Origin: Bacteroidales bacterium
Lineage (GTDB): Bacteria > Bacteroidota > Bacteroidia > Bacteroidales > WRGA01
Length of the DNA stretch: 6,628 nt
Reading direction: 5' to 3'
Assembly (NCBI GenBank): GCA_031279795.1
Contig: JAITHZ010000301.1
Span: forward strand, 1-6,628
A model generated the notes under the pieces. It was not told where the DNA came from. It made no database searches and saw nothing but the letters and a program-made list of their open reading frames with translations. The position numbers and the translations under genes are program-made. Positions 4,458-6,628 of the stretch are shown here, one piece after another (position 1 is the stretch's first letter; each line of letters starts with the position of its first letter).

Positions 4458-5909
4458 TCATTTTTGGATTAATACATATTTATCGCTACTCTTTATTATG
4501 TCAAATCTTCGTGTTCGTAGCCGTTCCGAAAATGTTTTCTTCCCGCAAGCCTTATATCCGTCCTCACAACAGAAAGCCTTGTATTGCTGATACAGTTCTT
4601 TCAACGGCATCCGTTCCGTATTGCTTGGCTGATAATTGTTTTCGTCAATAAACATCTGTACACTGTCGCTTTCGGTGCGGTATTGTTTCAATGTTTCGTC
4701 TATTGCGGTGCAGTCGGTAAACTTCTTATTTGATAGTAAGCGTTTTAATCCGTCTAATACCCAATTAAACACGCCTGCAAGTTCACTGTCAATGATTTTT
4801 CGGTGCAATTCCCTGTCCTGTTCTTCCGTCGGTATCGTAACATCAAAAGGGATGATGATAAAGCGGCGAAAAAAAGCGTTGGTTTGCTCTGTATCCTTTG
4901 GCAATTCGTTTGCGTTGAAAATCATCTTTGCATAATTTCCGACTTCAAAAGGTCGTCCGTATGGACTTCGCGCCGTAAATGTTTCGCCGCTTGCTAACTT
5001 TTTGAATAAGTCGCAATTCATTTCCTTGCTGATTTCGCTTGCATAGTTCAAAAGTTTGTTGGCAATTTCGGCTCGATAATAGCCTGTTTTGTCGGTCAAG
5101 TCGGAAAGCGGGTAAGTACTCACGTTTTCACGCCCTAATAACGCCGTCAATATCTCGAAGAAAACCGATTTGCCGTTTGCGCCGTTTCCGTAAAGAATAA
5201 GGCACTTTTCAAATTTCAATCCGCTGCCGTGTCGAATAAACAAATATCCTGTGTATTCAGATAAAACCGCCTGCGCTGTTTTGTCCGGCAAAACTTTGTC
5301 AAGATATTGTTTGAACATCGGCGCGGTCGCTACGGCATCGTACCGGAACGGCAATTGATAGGTCAGAAAATTGGCATTGTTGAACGTGCGCAACGCTTGT
5401 CGTTTCGTCGTAACCTCAAAAGTTCCATTCTGCAAATTGATTAAAACCTTGTCTGGAGCAAATTCCGGCGGCTGTAAGTGTGCCGAAAAAAGAAATTGTT
5501 TGTAAAGGTCATCAACAAACTGACATTCTTTTGCAAGAACCTGTTTTGTTCCCAACTGCGCCGCACAGTCGGAAAGAAAATGTTTAACGTCGTCTTCGGT
5601 CAGCGTTTCCCAATACGCACCATTGTAGAGGTAGCAAAACCCACCCTGCTTGCATAAAGCCCAATTTTTGGACTGCGCCCGCTGTAAGATTTCGTCAATG
5701 ATAAGTACTTTCATTTCAGGGCGTTTCACTTTAAGTTCGGCGCGTTCTTCCGCTGATATGTTCGGGTACAACTTCGCTGTAAAATCCACCGGCGCACACT
5801 GTTCGATTAATGATTTCAGGATTTCCCCTTTGCTTTTGAGTTTGGCTTGCGCCGTTAAATGTTTTTGCACATCGGCGATTATAGCCGTTTTCAAATTAAA
5901 TCCTGTCAT
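4458..5909 (-). CDS. D5/P4-type superfamily 3 helicase (primase C-terminal family)
   Basis: A 483-residue protein. Residues about 85-230 form a D5_N-like region (FCYLYNGAYWETLTEDDVKHFL ... LINLQNGTFEV). The SF3 ATPase follows: Walker A GNGANGKS at 241-248, Walker B-like NKLLNYASEIS with E292, motif C KMIFNANELP with N334, and arginine-finger candidates in FFRRF (348-349). A C-terminal winged helix (about 415-475, ELYQQYKAFCCEDGYKACGKKTFSERLR) is typical of P4 alpha/pox D5 helicases. It probably forms a hexamer that unwinds the element's origin. Unlike P4 alpha it has no primase domain of its own; the Toprim/zinc-finger protein downstream would supply priming. The first 80 residues are unrecognised. 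The ATG at 5909 overlaps the upstream gene by 14 nt, and its TGA abuts the ATG of micro-gene A. No SD is visible. Confidence 0.9.
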   Translation of the reverse strand: MTGFNLKTAIIADVQKHLTAQAKLKSKGEILKSLIEQCAPVDFTAKLYPNISAEERAELKVKRPEMKVLIIDEILQRAQSKNWALCKQGGFCYLYNGAYWETLTEDDVKHFLSDCAAQLGTKQVLAKECQFVDDLYKQFLFSAHLQPPEFAPDKVLINLQNGTFEVTTKRQALRTFNNANFLTYQLPFRYDAVATAPMFKQYLDKVLPDKTAQAVLSEYTGYLFIRHGSGLKFEKCLILYGNGANGKSVFFEILTALLGRENVSTYPLSDLTDKTGYYRAEIANKLLNYASEISKEMNCDLFKKLASGETFTARSPYGRPFEVGNYAKMIFNANELPKDTEQTNAFFRRFIIIPFDVTIPTEEQDRELHRKIIDSELAGVFNWVLDGLKRLLSNKKFTDCTAIDETLKQYRTESDSVQMFIDENNYQPSNTERMPLKELYQQYKAFCCEDGYKACGKKTFSERLRTRRFDIIKSSDKYVLIQK

Positions 5910-6231
5910 GGTCGAATAAATTTAATTGTTGAACTTTGGGCGTTGTAAATAGAGCCTCATCGGTAGAATAAAATCCGGCGACAAAACGAGTGTAAGGACA
6001 ATAACCTTTTCGGATTACCTGAATGTGTCCTTTTTCTTCCATCTCGGCAATGTAGCGGCAAATGTTCGCCCGCAATATTCCGGTTTCAATGGATACTTCC
6101 AACATCGTTTTCGGACGCTCCTTGAAAGAATGATATACCGTTTGGTACTGTGATACGAAATGTGTATCTTTGCGCTGTGTTTCAGAGATTGCGGCGGCTT
6201 CGGTCGCTGTTTTCGCTGTTTTCGTTTTCAT
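5896..6231 (-). CDS. small winged-helix-like DNA-binding protein
   Basis: A 111-residue protein with an Ala/Thr/Lys-rich N-terminus (1-20). About residues 30-75 resemble a winged helix: TVYHSFKERPKTMLEVSIETGI (helices 1-2), LRANICRYIAEMEEKGHI (recognition helix), then a strand pair IQVIRKGYCPYTRFVAGFYST. Such proteins commonly lie just upstream of replication genes in Bacteroidota elements and may control them or bind the origin; the function here is inferred only from fold and position. The start ATG overlaps the TGA of the preceding gene (ATGA) and has a strong SD. The 3' end overlaps the helicase start by 14 nt. Confidence 0.65.
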   Translation of the reverse strand: MKTKTAKTATEAAAISETQRKDTHFVSQYQTVYHSFKERPKTMLEVSIETGILRANICRYIAEMEEKGHIQVIRKGYCPYTRFVAGFYSTDEALFTTPKVQQLNLFDHDRI

Positions 6232-6611
6232 AATACCTCCCTTTTGTTTTTAGATAAATACGCTTGCGCTGCGGCTTCCATTTCGTCTATCGATTGGAGT
6301 TTGCCCGAAGCCAGCCAGCCGTCGATTTCGGATTTGCGGAAGCGGAGCTTTTTACCGCCCTTGTGGTGAGGGATTTTGCGCTGATGTACCCAGCCATAAA
6401 CGGTGGCATTGGCAGGGTGGTCGGGCAAATACTCTTTCAGCTCTTCCAGATTCATCCAGCCGTCGGTATCTTTCGGAGCTTCATCTTGACACTGCAAGAC
6501 GGCTTGTTTTAACTCGTGCATTTCTTTAATCAGATAAGCGATTGCACAAGGGACTTTCTCGAAAGTCAAATCTTCATTAGCATCGAATGTTGTCATATTT
6601 TCTGTTGTCAT
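6228..6611 (-). CDS. excisionase-like helix-turn-helix protein (HTH_17/MerR-like)
   Basis: A 127-residue protein. Residues 51-105 match the excisionase/HTH_17 pattern: GWMNLEELKEYL (helix 1), ATVYGWVHQRKIPHHKGGKKLRF (recognition helix plus wing with the usual I-P-x-x-K-x-G-K-x-L-R-F core), then RKSEIDGWLASGK. The first 45 residues contain a short amphipathic helix (AIAYLIKEMHELKQAVLQ), possibly a dimerisation segment. Proteins of this kind direct excision or act as regulators at the start of Bacteroidota mobile-element operons, usually beside an integrase, which would lie beyond the right edge. Two tandem starts exist (6611 and 6596) because a 15-bp segment is duplicated across the start. The last codon overlaps the next gene as ATGA. 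Confidence 0.75.
   Translation of the reverse strand: MTTENMTTFDANEDLTFEKVPCAIAYLIKEMHELKQAVLQCQDEAPKDTDGWMNLEELKEYLPDHPANATVYGWVHQRKIPHHKGGKKLRFRKSEIDGWLASGKLQSIDEMEAAAQAYLSKNKREVL
6235..6241 (-). promoter_or_regulatory. strong Shine-Dalgarno GGGAGGT
   Basis: GGGAGG lies 4 nt before the ATG at 6231, inside the last codons of the upstream gene. Classical SD sequences are uncommon in Bacteroidota, and none of the other operon genes shows one, so this site supports the 6231 start and suggests higher or independent translation of the winged-helix-like protein. Confidence 0.6.
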
Positions 6612-6626
6612 ATTTTCTGTATGACA
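6591..6626. promoter_or_regulatory. start-codon duplication and inverted repeat, possible operator
   Basis: On the plus strand TGTCATATTTTCTGT occurs twice in tandem (6591-6605, 6606-6620), followed by ATGACA. This makes TGTCATA-N7-TATGACA (6606-6626), a perfect 7-bp dyad covering the first start codon. It could be a site where the element's own HTH protein or a repressor blocks the operon. Confidence 0.4.
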
Positions 6627-6628
6627 CC

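Larger units (their letters stand above)
4205..4460. repeat. tandem pair of ~130-bp modules with conserved ends and divergent palindromic cores
   Basis: The plus-strand block CAT-A8-T(G/A)TTTG-T6 occurs at 4206-4229 and 4338-4361 with one internal mismatch. The other flank, TTTTAAA...CTTTTTTTT...TAAGGACAT, occurs at about 4299-4327 and 4430-4457 with small indels. The offset is about 130 bp. The roughly 65 bp between the flanks do not align between the copies. Confidence 0.8.

Noticed and set aside
4636..4935. Plus-strand open frame inside the helicase gene
   Set aside because: It is antisense to well-defined SF3 helicase motifs and has no domain of its own.

Overview
The window looks like chromosomal DNA from a member of the Bacteroidota, probably Bacteroidales. 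The reasons are low GC, mostly absent Shine-Dalgarno sequences, a Bacteroidota-style secreted thioredoxin-fold protein, an Rpn-type protein tail, and a replication module of the zinc-finger/Toprim plus D5-helicase kind found in Bacteroidota mobile elements. The species assignment is inference only.

Layout. Positions 1-1504 (+) hold apparently resident genes: the 3' end of an Rpn-like gene with a charged repeat/coiled-coil tail, then a 423-residue exported protein ending in a thioredoxin fold (CGTC site). Positions 1537-1806 (-) hold an 89-codon ORF that looks like a chimera of an XRE-type repressor N-terminus and the C-terminal membrane segment of a phage-type protein. Positions 1807-2236 have no gene but are dense in structure: a perfect GTCGCGCGAC palindrome, two hairpins, a tandem TACAAATAAGG-type repeat, and a 20-bp inverted repeat built around DnaA-box-like TTATCCACA with an AT-rich spacer. 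I read this as the end, and possibly the origin or attachment region, of a mobile element.

Positions 2237-6628 (-) form one compact operon read right to left: excisionase-like HTH protein, small winged-helix-like protein, D5/SF3 helicase, two tandem ~40-codon micro-genes, zinc-finger/Toprim primase-like protein (DUF6371-like), VRR-NUC nuclease, and a small GNPYGRPKG-type protein resembling a terminase small subunit. Nearly every junction is a stop/start overlap or abutment (ATGA, TGA-ATG, or a 14-nt overlap), so the genes are probably translationally coupled. Together they look like the replication module of a prophage, phage satellite or integrative element whose integrase probably lies beyond the right edge. 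No capsid, tail or conjugation genes are visible.

The most unusual feature is the stretch between helicase and primase (4205-4457). It holds two tandem modules of about 130 bp with conserved ends, encoding MSLLKK... and ...KKQ(I/T)FFL. Their middles are unrelated in sequence, yet both are long palindromes built from short repeated words: an 8-bp TCCCATTA-type word in one and a 9-bp TGTCGCAAG-type word in the other. I do not recognise this as a described element.
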